Origin: Arthrobacter sp. YN
Lineage (GTDB): Bacteria > Actinomycetota > Actinomycetes > Actinomycetales > Micrococcaceae
Direction of reading: 5' to 3'
Assembly (NCBI RefSeq): GCF_002224285.1
Contig: NZ_CP022436.1
Span: forward strand, 1,922,001 to 1,986,000
Length of the DNA: 64,000 bases
Under the pieces are notes generated by a model, which searched no databases, was not told the origin of the DNA, and saw nothing but the letters and a program-made list of their open reading frames with translations. A program made the position numbers and the translations under genes. Position 1 is the first letter of the stretch. Each line of letters starts with the position of its first letter. Positions 34,506-44,122 of the stretch are shown here, piece after piece.

Positions 34506-35807
34506 ATGGTCAGCACGCCCACCCGCACCCGCGGCAAGGACCCCCGGGACGGGAAACCCAAGGCTCCGGCCACGCCGGGTAAGAAGCCTTCCGGGCTCCG
34601 CGGACACCTGCGCAACTTTTGGGAAAGCCTTGAAGGCAAGGACAAAACGCCCAACAGTTCCACGTACTACCTCATCCTGGGCTGTGCTCTGGCACTCACT
34701 GCCATCGGAATCATGATGGTGTTGTCCGCTTCAAGTGTCGAGGCGATCTCCGAGGGTAAATCGCCCTACGCTGATGCCCTGAAGCAAGCCGGGTTCGGCG
34801 TGGTCGGTTTGATTGGGATGTATGTCATTTCGCGGACCAACGTGAACTGGATGAAAAGGCTGTCCTGGTGGGCCCTCGGTGCGGTGCTGGTTCTCCTGGT
34901 CCTGGTCCAGGTGATGGGCAACACCGTCAACGGCAACAAGAACTGGATCGACCTTGGCGGAATAACCCTCCAACCTTCCGAGATGGCAAAGCTGATCCTC
35001 TGTATCTGGATCGCGGCTGTTCTTGCACGCAAGCAGAAATTCCTCCACCGCTGGTGGCATGTCATCATTCCCGTGGTACCCGGAGCTGGAATGGTCATCG
35101 CCTTGGTGATGCTGGGCAATGACCTCGGGACGGTCATAGTCATCGCAGCCATCACAGCTGCGGGACTTTACTTTGCGGGCGTGCCCGGGCGGATGCTCGC
35201 CATCGCCGGCATCATTGGAGCTGTGGGTGCAGTGCTGGGGACCGTCAGCAGTACCAACAGGATCTGCCGCATCACCTCCTGGCTCGGAACGGCGTCCCAG
35301 ACGTGTACTGACCAATTCGATTTCGATTTCCAGTCAACCAACGGCATGTACGGGCTGGCACAGGGGAGCTGGACCGGCTTGGGCCTTGGGCAAAGCCGTC
35401 AGAAGTACAACTGGCTCCCCGAGGCTCACAACGACTTCATCTTTGCCATCATCGGGGAGGAACTTGGCCTGGTGGGGACATTGGTGGTCCTGATACTTTT
35501 TGCCATTCTGGGCATCGCCATTTTCCGGGTGGTGGTCCGGCAAACCGATCCGTTCCAGCGCACGCTTGCCGGCGGGATCATGGTGTGGCTGCTGGGCCAG
35601 GCAAGCATGAATATGGCGGTCGTGACACAGCTCCTCCCCGTGGTGGGTGTACCGCTTCCCTTCATCTCTTACGGTGGTTCTGCACTGATCATGTCGCTTT
35701 GCGGTATCGGCGTAGTCTTGTCTTTGGCCCGAGGCCAATTGCCGCCGCAGCAGCGCCCCCGGTTCCTGCCGCGCCGTTCTCCGAAAACCGCACGAAAGCG
35801 TACATAG
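34506..35807 (+). CDS. ftsW: SEDS glycosyltransferase FtsW
   Basis: Septal peptidoglycan polymerase of the SEDS family, 433 residues, about ten membrane helices after a basic cytoplasmic N-terminus of 50 residues. Signatures: NWIDLGGITLQPSEMAKL near residue 150, GLGLGQSRQKYNWLPEAHNDFIF and PLPFISYGGSAL near the C-terminus. It works with the FtsI encoded upstream. GAGGAG lies before ATG 34506, overlapping the murD stop. Confidence 0.96.
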   Translation: MVSTPTRTRGKDPRDGKPKAPATPGKKPSGLRGHLRNFWESLEGKDKTPNSSTYYLILGCALALTAIGIMMVLSASSVEAISEGKSPYADALKQAGFGVVGLIGMYVISRTNVNWMKRLSWWALGAVLVLLVLVQVMGNTVNGNKNWIDLGGITLQPSEMAKLILCIWIAAVLARKQKFLHRWWHVIIPVVPGAGMVIALVMLGNDLGTVIVIAAITAAGLYFAGVPGRMLAIAGIIGAVGAVLGTVSSTNRICRITSWLGTASQTCTDQFDFDFQSTNGMYGLAQGSWTGLGLGQSRQKYNWLPEAHNDFIFAIIGEELGLVGTLVVLILFAILGIAIFRVVVRQTDPFQRTLAGGIMVWLLGQASMNMAVVTQLLPVVGVPLPFISYGGSALIMSLCGIGVVLSLARGQLPPQQRPRFLPRRSPKTARKRT

Positions 35808-35813
35808 CCCTTC

Positions 35814-36932
35814 ATGACTCCTGACTCCCGCAACGCGTCCAAGCCTTTGTCCGTCGTCCTTGCAGGCGGCGGTACTGCCGGGCACGTGAGCCCGCTGCTG
35901 GCCATCGCCGATGCCATCAAGGACAAGCGCCCGGATGCTTCCATCCTGGCTGTCGGCACGCCGTCGGGGATGGAAACGCGGCTCATACCGGCGGCCGGCT
36001 ACGAACTCGCCACCATTGACCGCGTTCCGTTTCCGCGGAGGCCCTCTGTGGACCTGATCAAGCTTCCGGGCCGGTTGCTGGCCGCGGTCTCCCAGGCCCG
36101 CCGGATCCTGAAGGATGCCAACGCCGACGTCCTGGTGGGTGTGGGCGGCTACGTCTGCACTCCGATGTACCTGGCCGCCCGTAAACTCGGCATCCCCGTG
36201 GTGATCCACGAGGCCAACATGAAGGCCGGTTTGGCCAACCGTGTGGGAGCACGGTTCAGCAATCACGTCGCAGTGGCCTTCTCCGGCACCCGGTTGCGGG
36301 GCGCCCGTCATGTTGGCATGCCCATGCGGCGTGCCATTTCCGGGCTGCACCGGGCAACGGCTGCGCCCGCCGCCAAGGAAGCACTGGGCTTTGACCCGAA
36401 CCGTCCCGCGTTGATCGTCACCGGCGGTTCCTCGGGTGCCATGAGCATCAACCGTTCCATCGCTGGCGCTTTGCCGGCGTTGGCGGCCAACGGTATCCAG
36501 ACCCTGCACATCACCGGCAACGGGAAAGCACTCCTCGACGACGACGGCGGCCTGCTGGCAGCCGAGGGATATCGCCAGGTTGAGTATGTGGACGGGATGG
36601 AGAACGTCTACGCAGCGGCCGATGTCCTTCTGGCACGCGCCGGCGCCGGAACGGTCAGCGAAGTGGCAGCGGTGGGAGTCCCGGCCGTGTTTGTGCCCCT
36701 GCCCATCGGCAACGGGGAACAGGCACTGAATGCTGCCCCCTTGGTGGATGCAGGCGGGGCGCTCCTGGTTGACGACCATGACCTCAGCCCGGAATGGCTC
36801 GAGAGAGAACTCATTCCGCTGCTCTCGGACCACAGCCGGCTCGTCGACATGGCGCACAAATCCGAAGCCCTTGGTATCAGAAACGCCGATCAGCGCATGG
36901 CTGATCTTGTCCTGGAAGCGGTATCCGCATGA
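35814..36932 (+). CDS. murG: Lipid II synthase MurG
   Basis: Peripheral membrane GT-B glycosyltransferase of 372 residues that adds GlcNAc to lipid I. N-terminal [17 protein letters not shown] is the Gly-rich loop; [14 protein letters not shown] and the UDP-binding [18 protein letters not shown] (near residue 275) follow. ATG 35814 is 6 nt after ftsW, with a weak ribosome site. Overlaps murC by ATGA. Confidence 0.96.
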   Translation: MTPDSRNASKPLSVVLAGGGTAGHVSPLLAIADAIKDKRPDASILAVGTPSGMETRLIPAAGYELATIDRVPFPRRPSVDLIKLPGRLLAAVSQARRILKDANADVLVGVGGYVCTPMYLAARKLGIPVVIHEANMKAGLANRVGARFSNHVAVAFSGTRLRGARHVGMPMRRAISGLHRATAAPAAKEALGFDPNRPALIVTGGSSGAMSINRSIAGALPALAANGIQTLHITGNGKALLDDDGGLLAAEGYRQVEYVDGMENVYAAADVLLARAGAGTVSEVAAVGVPAVFVPLPIGNGEQALNAAPLVDAGGALLVDDHDLSPEWLERELIPLLSDHSRLVDMAHKSEALGIRNADQRMADLVLEAVSA

Positions 36933-38299
36933 CCACCAGCATCGTCCCCCTCGAGTCCTTGGGCCGCGTCCACTTCATTGGCATCGGCGGCGTGGGAATG
37001 TCCGCCGTCGCACGCATCATGGTGGCCCGCGGGGTCCCCGTCAGTGGTACCGATGCCAAAGACCTTCCGGTCATGCACGACCTCTCCTCGGCAGGGGCGC
37101 GCATCGCGGTGGGATACCACCAAGGCAACCTGGCAGACGCCCAGACGATCGTGGCCGGCTCGGCCATCCGCGCCGACAATCCGGAACTCGCCGCGGCGAG
37201 GGCCGCCGGCTTGCCGGTGTTGCACCGTTCCGAAGCGTTGGCAGCCACCATGGCCGGCCACCGCGTGGTGACAGTGGCAGGTACGCACGGCAAGTCCACC
37301 ACTACCTCCATGATTGCCGTCCTGCTCAAGGAAGCCGGCGTTGACCCTTCCTTTGCCATTGGGGCCAACGTCCCGGCATTGGGAGTGAATGCCGCCCACG
37401 GGGACTCGGACATCTTTGTTGCCGAGGCGGACGAGTCCGATGGTTCCTTCCTCAACTACCGGCCGCTGATCGCCGTAGTGACCAACGTCGAAGCAGACCA
37501 CCTGGACCACTACGGAACACCGGAAGCGGTCTTCGCCTCCTTTGACAACTTCGCGGCGCTCCTTCCGGCCGACGGCGTTCTCCTGGCCTGCGCCGACGAC
37601 GCTGGTGCCCGTGCCCTGGCCGAGCGCACAGCATCCCAAGGGACCACGCGGGTACTGACGTACGGGACCTCGGACGACGCCGACATCCGGCTTTTCGACG
37701 GCGGCCCGGGTGACGTTTCGGTGGCTGTCAGGGACAAGGTCCACAGGGTCGAATTGCAGGTTCCTGGCCGTCACAACGCCCTGAACGCGGCAGCCGCGTT
37801 CGCGGTCGCCGTCGAACTTGGTGTGGAACCGGAAGCTGCCGCCGCAGCGCTGGGGCATTTCACCGGTGCCTCGCGGAGGTTTGAGCTCAAAGGCCAGGGG
37901 AGGGGAGTGCGGGTCTATGACGATTACGCCCACCACCCCACGGAGGTTCGCGCTGCCTTGGCGGCAGCCCGCTCCGTAGCGGGCGGCAACAAAGTCCACG
38001 TTCTGTTCCAGCCGCACCTGTTTTCCCGTACGCGTGAATTTGCCAAGGAGTTCGCCGCAGCGTTGGACACAGCGGATACTGCCTTGATCCTGGATATCTA
38101 CCCTGCCCGCGAGGATCCAATTCCTGGTGTCACCAGTGCCTTGATCGCCGATCAGCTGGCCACGGGACGGCTGGTGGCGGCCGGTGAAGCAGTGAACGCA
38201 CTGGCAGCGGTCGCCCACGACGGCGACGTCGTCCTGACCGTGGGTGCTGGTGACGTCACTGCCTATGGGCCAGTGATCGTGGAGGCGTTGGGTGGCTAG
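36929..38299 (+). CDS. murC: UDP-MurNAc--L-Ala ligase
   Basis: First Mur ligase of the stem peptide, 456 residues. [16 protein letters not shown] (near residue 10) is the UDP-binding motif, [12 protein letters not shown] the P-loop with the His typical of MurC, and [13 protein letters not shown] the ADP-binding signature. It overlaps murG by 4 nt and ftsQ by 8 nt, so the end of the operon is tightly coupled. Confidence 0.97.
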   Translation: MTTSIVPLESLGRVHFIGIGGVGMSAVARIMVARGVPVSGTDAKDLPVMHDLSSAGARIAVGYHQGNLADAQTIVAGSAIRADNPELAAARAAGLPVLHRSEALAATMAGHRVVTVAGTHGKSTTTSMIAVLLKEAGVDPSFAIGANVPALGVNAAHGDSDIFVAEADESDGSFLNYRPLIAVVTNVEADHLDHYGTPEAVFASFDNFAALLPADGVLLACADDAGARALAERTASQGTTRVLTYGTSDDADIRLFDGGPGDVSVAVRDKVHRVELQVPGRHNALNAAAAFAVAVELGVEPEAAAAALGHFTGASRRFELKGQGRGVRVYDDYAHHPTEVRAALAAARSVAGGNKVHVLFQPHLFSRTREFAKEFAAALDTADTALILDIYPAREDPIPGVTSALIADQLATGRLVAAGEAVNALAAVAHDGDVVLTVGAGDVTAYGPVIVEALGG

Positions 38300-39212
38300 C
38301 ACCCGCAAGCCGACGTACAGGCCGGGAACGGAACCCCGGCCGGGTGCCTCCCGGCCGGGCAGCGGACCCGACCGCGTCATCAGCGCGCAACGCTCCATTG
38401 AGCCGGAGGGTAATTCCGCCGCGGCCCCACCACCAGCGGCAACAGGCACATCCGCCACCAGCAAATCGGCCGCCCCCACGGCGTCCTCGGACAACGTCAT
38501 TGTCTTTCCGGAGCCGAAACGGCGGCGACAGCGGAGGCTGGTGTTATGGACGCTGTCCATCGTGGCAGCTGTGGTGGCGGCCCTGATCGCCGGAGCGGTC
38601 TTCTCGCCGGCACTGGCAGTCAGGACCATCACGGTGGACGGCACCACGCTGCTGACTCCGGAGGCCGTGCAGAAGGCTCTCTCGGGCCTGGAAGGCAAAC
38701 CGCTGCCCCAGGTGGGTGAACAAGAGATCAACGAGCTCTTGAAGCCACTGGTGCAGGTTCGCTCGGCCACGATGGAGGCGCGGCCGCCGTCGGAGCTGCT
38801 GGTGCATGTCAACGAACGCGTTCCGGTGGCCTTGCTGAAGCAGGGAGACTCCTACGTGATGGTTGATGTGGACGGAGTTCAGCTCGGGGCCACCAAGGAC
38901 CAGTCAGCGGTGGCGCTGCCTTTGATCGATGCCGGGGCCGGAGCCACCAACACGGAGTTGTTCAAGGCCATTGCGGCCGTCCTGGACACCCTTCCCGCCG
39001 ATATCCGAGCCAAAATGTCCACGGCCTCGGCAACCTCCCCGGACGCCGTGGAGCTGAAATTGGTGGACGGAAAGACGGTAGTGTGGGGCAATGCCGAGGA
39101 CAGGGAACTGAAGGCGAAGGCACTTGAAGCGCTGCTGAAGATGCCTGCTGACCCAAAGGTTCAAGTGAGTGTCTACGACGTCAGCGTTCCGCGGCATCCA
39201 TTCACAAAATAA
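38292..39212 (+). CDS. ftsQ: Divisome protein FtsQ
   Basis: A 306-residue bitopic protein. A long basic/Pro-rich cytoplasmic N-terminus (about 80 residues) precedes one membrane helix (about 82-100), then the POTRA domain (VRTITVDGTTLLTPEAV) and the FtsQ beta domain. It scaffolds FtsL/FtsB in the septum. GTG 38292 overlaps the murC stop by 8 nt. A 217-nt gap with a promoter separates it from ftsZ. Confidence 0.92.
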   Translation: MASTRKPTYRPGTEPRPGASRPGSGPDRVISAQRSIEPEGNSAAAPPPAATGTSATSKSAAPTASSDNVIVFPEPKRRRQRRLVLWTLSIVAAVVAALIAGAVFSPALAVRTITVDGTTLLTPEAVQKALSGLEGKPLPQVGEQEINELLKPLVQVRSATMEARPPSELLVHVNERVPVALLKQGDSYVMVDVDGVQLGATKDQSAVALPLIDAGAGATNTELFKAIAAVLDTLPADIRAKMSTASATSPDAVELKLVDGKTVVWGNAEDRELKAKALEALLKMPADPKVQVSVYDVSVPRHPFTK

Positions 39213-39331
39213 GCAGCTTTGAGGACGTAACCCTACGGCCGGCGGTGGCCTTATTTCACGGCAATCACACGACACGCGCAAGCGGAGATTGCATGTGCGG
39301 AGCATAGGAAATACCGTCGCAGTAGAGTTAC

Positions 39332-39360
39332 TTGACATAACTATAACCTTCAACTAGAGG
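39332..39360 (+). promoter_or_regulatory. ftsZ promoter region
   Basis: A perfect TTGACA (39332-39337) is followed by 17 bp and TAGAGG (39355-39360), a less good -10. TAACC-N11-GGTTA (about 39344-39364) overlaps it. Another TANNNT, TAGAGT, lies at 39323-39328. GTCCAA-N9-TTGGAC (39367-39387) could fold in the leader. An FtsR-type regulator may act here, by analogy only. Confidence 0.5.
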
Positions 39361-39429
39361 GTTAAGGTCCAAGGATTCACGTTGGACTCGATCAGTTTCG
39401 CTATAGGACACAAGCAAGGGGCACGAAAC

Positions 39430-40650
39430 GTGGCAGCACCGCAGAATTACTTGGCCGTCATCAAGGTCGTCGGCATCGGCGGCGGTGGCGTGAACGCAGT
39501 CAACCGCATGATCGAGGTGGGCCTTCGGGGCGTCGAGTTCATCGCGATCAACACTGACGCGCAGGCGCTGCTCATGAGCGACGCCGACGTCAAGCTTGAC
39601 GTCGGACGTGAACTCACGCGTGGCCTTGGTGCCGGCGCGAACCCCGAGGTAGGCAAGCAGGCCGCCGAGGACCACGCCGACGAGATCGAAGAAGTTCTCC
39701 GCGGTGCTGACATGGTCTTCGTGACTGCCGGCGAAGGCGGTGGCACCGGAACCGGTGGCGCCCCCGTGGTGGCACGCATCGCCCGCTCGCTGGGCGCGCT
39801 GACCATCGGTGTGGTGACGCGTCCGTTCACCTTCGAAGGCCGCCGTCGTGCAGGTTCGGCTGAGGCCGGCATCGACGCCCTGCGTGACGAAGTCGACACC
39901 CTGATTGTCATCCCCAACGACCGCCTCCTGTCCATCAGTGATCGCAACGTCTCCGTCCTGGACGCCTTCCGTTCCGCGGACCAGGTGCTCCTCTCCGGTG
40001 TCCAGGGCATCACGGACCTCATCACCACCCCCGGCCTGATCAACCTCGACTTCGCAGACGTCAAGTCCGTCATGCAGGGCGCGGGCTCGGCCCTGATGGG
40101 TATTGGATCCGCCCGCGGCGAAGACCGCGCGGTCAAGGCTGCCGAGCTGGCCATTGCCTCGCCGCTCCTGGAAGCTTCCATCGACGGCGCCCACGGCGTC
40201 CTGCTCTCCATCCAGGGTGGATCGGACCTGGGTCTCTTCGAAATCAACGAGGCCGCCCGTTTGGTTCAGGAAGTGGCACACCCCGAAGCCAACATCATCT
40301 TCGGCGCAGTCATTGACGACGCTTTGGGCGATGAAGCACGCGTGACCGTCATCGCGGCAGGCTTCGATGACGTGAAGGCAACCTCGCCTTCCATGGACCA
40401 GTCCCGTCCGGCGCAGAACCCCGTGCCCTCGGATCGTCCCGCTGCGCCGAGCAGCGCACCGTCGAGCGCCGCTGCACCGCAGCACGCAACGGCCGGAATC
40501 GGTGCCGCAGGCTTGAGCAACTGGGGCCAGCAGCGTCCGTCGGCACTCCCTGCCGACTCAGGCTTCGACGTCGATCTCCCGGCGGTAGTGGAGCCCGATC
40601 TTTCGGGCAGCCGTTCCGACGACCTCGACGTCCCCGACTTCCTGAAGTAA
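39430..40650 (+). CDS. ftsZ: Cell division GTPase FtsZ
   Basis: Tubulin-like GTPase forming the Z ring, about 406 residues. [16 protein letters not shown] begins the nucleotide domain, [15 protein letters not shown] is the tubulin signature loop and [11 protein letters not shown] the T7/synergy region. A Pro/Ala-rich linker leads to the C-terminal peptide [10 protein letters not shown], which binds SepF and other partners. The frame opens at 39382, but GTG 39430 starts the conserved region. SepF is encoded three genes downstream. Confidence 0.98.
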   Translation: MAAPQNYLAVIKVVGIGGGGVNAVNRMIEVGLRGVEFIAINTDAQALLMSDADVKLDVGRELTRGLGAGANPEVGKQAAEDHADEIEEVLRGADMVFVTAGEGGGTGTGGAPVVARIARSLGALTIGVVTRPFTFEGRRRAGSAEAGIDALRDEVDTLIVIPNDRLLSISDRNVSVLDAFRSADQVLLSGVQGITDLITTPGLINLDFADVKSVMQGAGSALMGIGSARGEDRAVKAAELAIASPLLEASIDGAHGVLLSIQGGSDLGLFEINEAARLVQEVAHPEANIIFGAVIDDALGDEARVTVIAAGFDDVKATSPSMDQSRPAQNPVPSDRPAAPSSAPSSAAAPQHATAGIGAAGLSNWGQQRPSALPADSGFDVDLPAVVEPDLSGSRSDDLDVPDFLK

Positions 40651-40675
40651 ACCGCGTTCGGAGAGTCCATTCCCG

Positions 40676-41401
40676 GTGTTCTGGTGGCGCAATGAAGTTC
40701 GTCCCGGCGTCTCTGTAGCCTTTACGGATACAGGCGCCGGGAACCTGGCTCTCCACGTGGGAGACAACCCCGCCGAGGTCCTGGCGCGCCGCGTTCGAGT
40801 TGAACAGGCCGCCGGACTGGAATCCGGCAAATTCCAGTACATGGATCAGGTCCATGGCAATACCGTGGAGTTCATTGACGTCCACAGGGCAGGACCCACC
40901 GCCGACGCCATGGTTTCAGCTGCCACCGCTTCCGGCGCTGCTTCCCGCCGTGCCGCGCAACCGTTGGCGGTCATGGTGGCCGACTGCGTACCTGTGGTCT
41001 TCGTGGGGAGCGGTTCCGGCGCCGATCCTGTGATTGCAGTGGCCCATGCCGGGCGCCCCGGTGTGGCTTCCGCGGTTGTCCCCGCAACTGTTGAGGAAAT
41101 GCGCAGGCACGGTGCACTGGACATTTGTGCCTGGCTGGGCCCGTCCATCTGTGGTTCCTGCTACGAGGTGCCCGCCGGGTTACGGGACGAAGTCGCGGCC
41201 CGGGTCCCTGCCACGTGGGCCACTACGTCCTGGGGTACGCCCTCCCTGGACCTTCCCGCCGGCGTCAGGGCCCAGCTGGAAGCCATGGACGTCACCGTGG
41301 AGTACTCGGGGGAGTGCACGCTGGAGCACAATTCACTTTTCTCATACCGCCGGGACTCCCGGACGGGTCGATTTGCAGGTTTGGTGTGGACGCATGATTA
41401 G
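40676..41401 (+). CDS. pgeF: Peptidoglycan editing factor / polyphenol oxidase family
   Basis: A 241-residue YfiH/PgeF (laccase-domain) protein. The metal/active-site residues are in DQVHGNTV, VMVADCVPVVF, AHAGRPGVAS and GPSICGSCYEV. In E. coli the family removes mis-incorporated L-Ser from UDP-MurNAc precursors; purine nucleoside activity is also reported for members. GTG 40676 is 25 nt after ftsZ. It overlaps yggS by 8 nt, the common actinobacterial ftsZ-pgeF-yggS-sepF order. Confidence 0.9.
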   Translation: MFWWRNEVRPGVSVAFTDTGAGNLALHVGDNPAEVLARRVRVEQAAGLESGKFQYMDQVHGNTVEFIDVHRAGPTADAMVSAATASGAASRRAAQPLAVMVADCVPVVFVGSGSGADPVIAVAHAGRPGVASAVVPATVEEMRRHGALDICAWLGPSICGSCYEVPAGLRDEVAARVPATWATTSWGTPSLDLPAGVRAQLEAMDVTVEYSGECTLEHNSLFSYRRDSRTGRFAGLVWTHD

Positions 41402-42152
41402 CCTTGGTCGCGACGACGAAAAGCGCGATGGCCTGACGGGCGATGCCCGGACTGCCGAACTCTCCCACCGGCTTGACGCGGTGAGGCGCCGGATCGAAGC
41501 TGCTGTTGCTGCTGCCGGACGGACTGACCCGCCACGGTTGATCGTGGTGACCAAGTTCCATCCCGCAGACGATGTTCGCCGGCTGGCGGCACTGGGAGTG
41601 ACCGATGTTGGAGAGAACCGTGACCAGGAAGCGGCCTCCAAAAGCGCCGGTCTTCCCGACGTGGACGTCCGGTGGCATTTCATTGGGCAACTCCAAAGCA
41701 ACAAGGCCAAGTCCGTCGTCAAATATGCTGCGTCGGTTCAGTCGATCGACAGGCTTCAGGTTGTCGACGCCCTGGCCAAGGCCGTTGCGCGGGAACAGGA
41801 TGCTACCGGGCGCAGCGACCTCGACTGTTTCATCCAGGTGGGTTTGGATGACGACGCCGGCGCCCACCGTGGAGGCGCAAGCCCCTCGGACGTCGGGGTG
41901 CTGGCAGACAGGATCGAATCGGCTTCCGGCCTGCAGTTGTCCGGGCTCATGGCCGTAGCGCCGTTGGGAGCGGATCCGGAGGCGGCATTCGAGAAACTTG
42001 CCGGTATTTCCGAGGCCCTCCGGGCCACTCATCCAGCTGCCACACGGATATCGGCAGGGATGAGCCAGGACCTCGAAGCGGCAGTGAAATTCGGAGCGAC
42101 ACACCTGAGAATAGGCTCCGATATTCTCGGTTCCCGTCCGGCCGTGGGGTAG
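41394..42152 (+). CDS. PLP homeostasis protein (YggS/PLPBP family)
   Basis: A 252-residue single-domain alanine-racemase-fold protein without the second racemase domain. The PLP-binding Lys is in VVTKFHPADDV near residue 44; GENRDQEAASKS, WHFIGQLQSNKAK and the phosphate-binding GMSQDLEAAVKFGATHLRIG follow. The family buffers pyridoxal phosphate and shows no proven catalysis. ATG 41394 overlaps the pgeF stop by 8 nt. Confidence 0.93.
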   Translation: MISLGRDDEKRDGLTGDARTAELSHRLDAVRRRIEAAVAAAGRTDPPRLIVVTKFHPADDVRRLAALGVTDVGENRDQEAASKSAGLPDVDVRWHFIGQLQSNKAKSVVKYAASVQSIDRLQVVDALAKAVAREQDATGRSDLDCFIQVGLDDDAGAHRGGASPSDVGVLADRIESASGLQLSGLMAVAPLGADPEAAFEKLAGISEALRATHPAATRISAGMSQDLEAAVKFGATHLRIGSDILGSRPAVG

Positions 42153-42160
42153 CGTCAAAG

Positions 42161-42189
42161 TATTGGAATGACGGGCCGGGGTTCCAATA
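42161..42189. promoter_or_regulatory. Inverted repeat upstream of sepF
   Basis: TATTGGAA (42161-42168) and TTCCAATA (42182-42189), 13 nt apart, in the 85-nt gap before sepF. It could be an operator or RNA hairpin. Confidence 0.4.
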
Positions 42190-42237
42190 TGTCACGTCAT
42201 GGCGGCCCGCCTACTGCAGAAACGATAGGAGTGCACC

Positions 42238-42774
42238 ATGGCTGGCGCTCTGCGCAAGACAATGATCTATCTTGGGCTCGCCGACGGCGATGAACACTAC
42301 GAATCTGAGCAGGCCGTCGCCTCGCACCACGACGAAGAACGCCCCCAGTCACAGGAACGGGAAGAGCGCAGGGCGCCTGCTCCCGTCCGGGAAGTTGTCC
42401 GTGAAATGCCCACTGTAGATGCTGAAGAGGAATACCGCGCACCCGTGACACCCATCAAGCGTGCGGCCTCCAGCCGCGAAGATGCCTCTGGCCTGAGGCA
42501 GATCACCACCGTTCACCCCCGTTCCTACAATGACGCCAAGATCATCGGTGAGAGCTTCAGGGATGGCATTCCCGTCATTATGAACGTCACCGACATGGGT
42601 GAAGCTGATGCCAAGCGCCTCGTGGACTTCTCCGCCGGCCTGGTGTTCGGCCTCCACGGCAGCATCGAGAGGGTGACCAACAAGGTCTTCCTGTTGTCGC
42701 CGTCGTATGTCGAAGTCATCGGAGATGACAAAAAGGCCAGCGAAACCCAAGCCAGCTTCTTCAACCAGAGCTGA
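42238..42774 (+). CDS. sepF: Cell division protein SepF
   Basis: A 178-residue Z-ring membrane anchor. The N-terminal amphipathic segment [13 protein letters not shown] binds membrane, then a charged disordered linker (about 20-85) and the conserved SepF domain ([29 protein letters not shown]) polymerise and bind the FtsZ tail. Actinobacteria lack FtsA, so SepF is the expected FtsZ tether. TAGGAG precedes ATG 42238. Confidence 0.96.
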   Translation: MAGALRKTMIYLGLADGDEHYESEQAVASHHDEERPQSQEREERRAPAPVREVVREMPTVDAEEEYRAPVTPIKRAASSREDASGLRQITTVHPRSYNDAKIIGESFRDGIPVIMNVTDMGEADAKRLVDFSAGLVFGLHGSIERVTNKVFLLSPSYVEVIGDDKKASETQASFFNQS

Positions 42775-42789
42775 CATCGATCTTTTGCG

Positions 42790-42819
42790 GATGCCAGGCG
42801 GGTCAACCTGCCTGGCATC
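42790..42819 (+). terminator. Hairpin downstream of sepF
   Basis: GATGCCAGGC (42790-42799) pairs with GCCTGGCATC (42810-42819), with GGT/ACC inside. The following T-tract is weak, so termination may be partial. Confidence 0.6.
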
Positions 42820-42880
42820 TGTGTTGCAATAGTAGGGACCGATCCGCATTCCGGAACAAGTGGGAGATCTGAGCTAACTC

Positions 42881-43168
42881 GTGGGCATTGTTTTCGGCCT
42901 TATCTATATTGTGTTGTTGCTGTTCTTCATTGCCCTGATCATCCGGCTCATCTTCGAATGGGTCCAGATGTTTGCCCGCCAGTGGCGGCCACGGGGTGTG
43001 GCGTTGGTTACAGCGCACGTGGTCTACTCCGTGACGGATCCTCCGCTGGGGAGGCTCCGGAGGTTGATACCGCCACTCCAGTTGGGCGGAATCTCCCTGG
43101 ATTTGGGCTTCCTGATCCTGATTATTGCCGTCAGTATTGCCATGGCGGTAACCAGCAGCCTGGCGTAG
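42881..43168 (+). CDS. YggT-family membrane protein
   Basis: A 95-residue membrane protein with helices at about residues 4-26 and 70-92. YggT signature residues appear in DPPLGRLRRLIPPLQLGGISLDLG. Function is unsettled; the gene is widely kept between sepF and divIVA, suggesting a role at the division site or pole. GTG 42881 has no close ribosome site. Confidence 0.87.
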   Translation: MGIVFGLIYIVLLLFFIALIIRLIFEWVQMFARQWRPRGVALVTAHVVYSVTDPPLGRLRRLIPPLQLGGISLDLGFLILIIAVSIAMAVTSSLA

Positions 43169-43216
43169 CTGCTCCGCGGAACCCGGACCACCGATGGTCC
43201 AAAGGCCGCAAATTCG

Positions 43217-43244
43217 CCAATTCAACACGATGGTGTTGAATTGG
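43217..43244. promoter_or_regulatory. 28-bp perfect palindrome upstream of divIVA
   Basis: CCAATTCAACAC (43217-43228), spacer GATG, GTGTTGAATTGG (43233-43244). It lies 81 bp before divIVA and is much more AT-rich than its surroundings. TTGAAT in the right arm could be a -35 with TTAGGT (43261-43266) as -10, so it would be well placed as an operator. Confidence 0.6.
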
Positions 43245-43324
43245 AGGAACCAGATGATATTTAGGTACCGTAGTTTTGAACGGCCGGAAGGCCTACTGAC
43301 TAACTAGACCAACGAGGTGACCAG

Positions 43325-44023
43325 ATGGCTTTGACGCCAGAAGACGTTGTCAACAAGCGCTTTCAGCCGACCAAGTTCCGCGAAGGCTACGACCAGGACG
43401 AGGTAGATGACTTCCTCGACGAGATCGTGGTGGAACTTCGCCGCTTGAACCAGGAAAATGACGAACTTCGCAAGAAGCTCGGCGAAGCCGGTTCGGCAGT
43501 GCCTGCTGCAGCTGCTGCGGCTCCGGTGGTTGAGAAGGTTCCGGCCCCCGTCAAGGTCGACAAGGAAGCTGAAGCCAAGGCAGAAGCCGAAGCCAAGGCT
43601 GCTGAAGCTGCCAAGAAGAAGGAAGCCGAGCAGGCTGCAGCCGCTGCTGCCGCTGCCAAGGCTCCCGCTGCGAACAACAGCGTCACGCCTTCCGCTGAAT
43701 CTGCTGCGGGTCTGCTGGCCATGGCCCAGCAGATGCACGACAAGCACGTCTCCGACGGTGCGCAGCAGAAGGAAAAGATCATTGCCGAGGCTCAGATCGA
43801 GGCTTCCAGCCTCGTCAACGATGCCCAGGAGAAGTCCCGCAAGATCCTCGGTGCATTGGAGCAGCAGCGCTCCGTCCTTGAGCGCAAGGTTGAGCAGCTC
43901 CGTGGCTTCGAGCGCGACTACCGTTCACGCCTGAAGGCCTACATCGAAGGCCAGCTGCGCGACCTGGACGCCCGTGGTTCCGTTGCCGCCCCCGAGGTCG
44001 GCGAAGCAACCGCAGACGTTTAG
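43325..44023 (+). CDS. divIVA: Polar growth protein DivIVA/Wag31
   Basis: A 232-residue coiled-coil scaffold that marks the poles and directs wall synthesis in actinobacteria. The conserved N-terminal domain (about 1-60, MALTPEDVVNKRFQPTKF, YDQDEVDDFLDEI) recognises curved membrane. A long Ala/Glu/Lys linker (about 60-130) and a C-terminal coiled coil follow. The wall phosphorylation site Thr of mycobacterial Wag31 lies in the linker and cannot be aligned by eye here. GAGGTG precedes ATG 43325. Confidence 0.95.
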   Translation: MALTPEDVVNKRFQPTKFREGYDQDEVDDFLDEIVVELRRLNQENDELRKKLGEAGSAVPAAAAAAPVVEKVPAPVKVDKEAEAKAEAEAKAAEAAKKKEAEQAAAAAAAAKAPAANNSVTPSAESAAGLLAMAQQMHDKHVSDGAQQKEKIIAEAQIEASSLVNDAQEKSRKILGALEQQRSVLERKVEQLRGFERDYRSRLKAYIEGQLRDLDARGSVAAPEVGEATADV

Positions 44024-44034
44024 CAAGTATTCTG

Positions 44035-44071
44035 AAAGCCGGTGGCTGAGGACTCCTCGGCCACCGGCTTT
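44035..44071 (+). terminator. Terminator downstream of divIVA
   Basis: AAAGCCGGTGGC (44035-44046) pairs with GCCACCGGCTTT (44060-44071), with GAGG/CCTC inside, then TTGCTG. Confidence 0.85.
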
Positions 44072-44122
44072 TGCTGTTAATTCCCATGGCAGTGCCCACT
44101 ACGCTTCCCGAATGAAAGCACT

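Noticed and set aside
39382..39429. An ftsZ start at ATG 39382
   Set aside because: The extra 16 residues do not resemble FtsZ N-termini, and GTG 39430 starts the conserved region.
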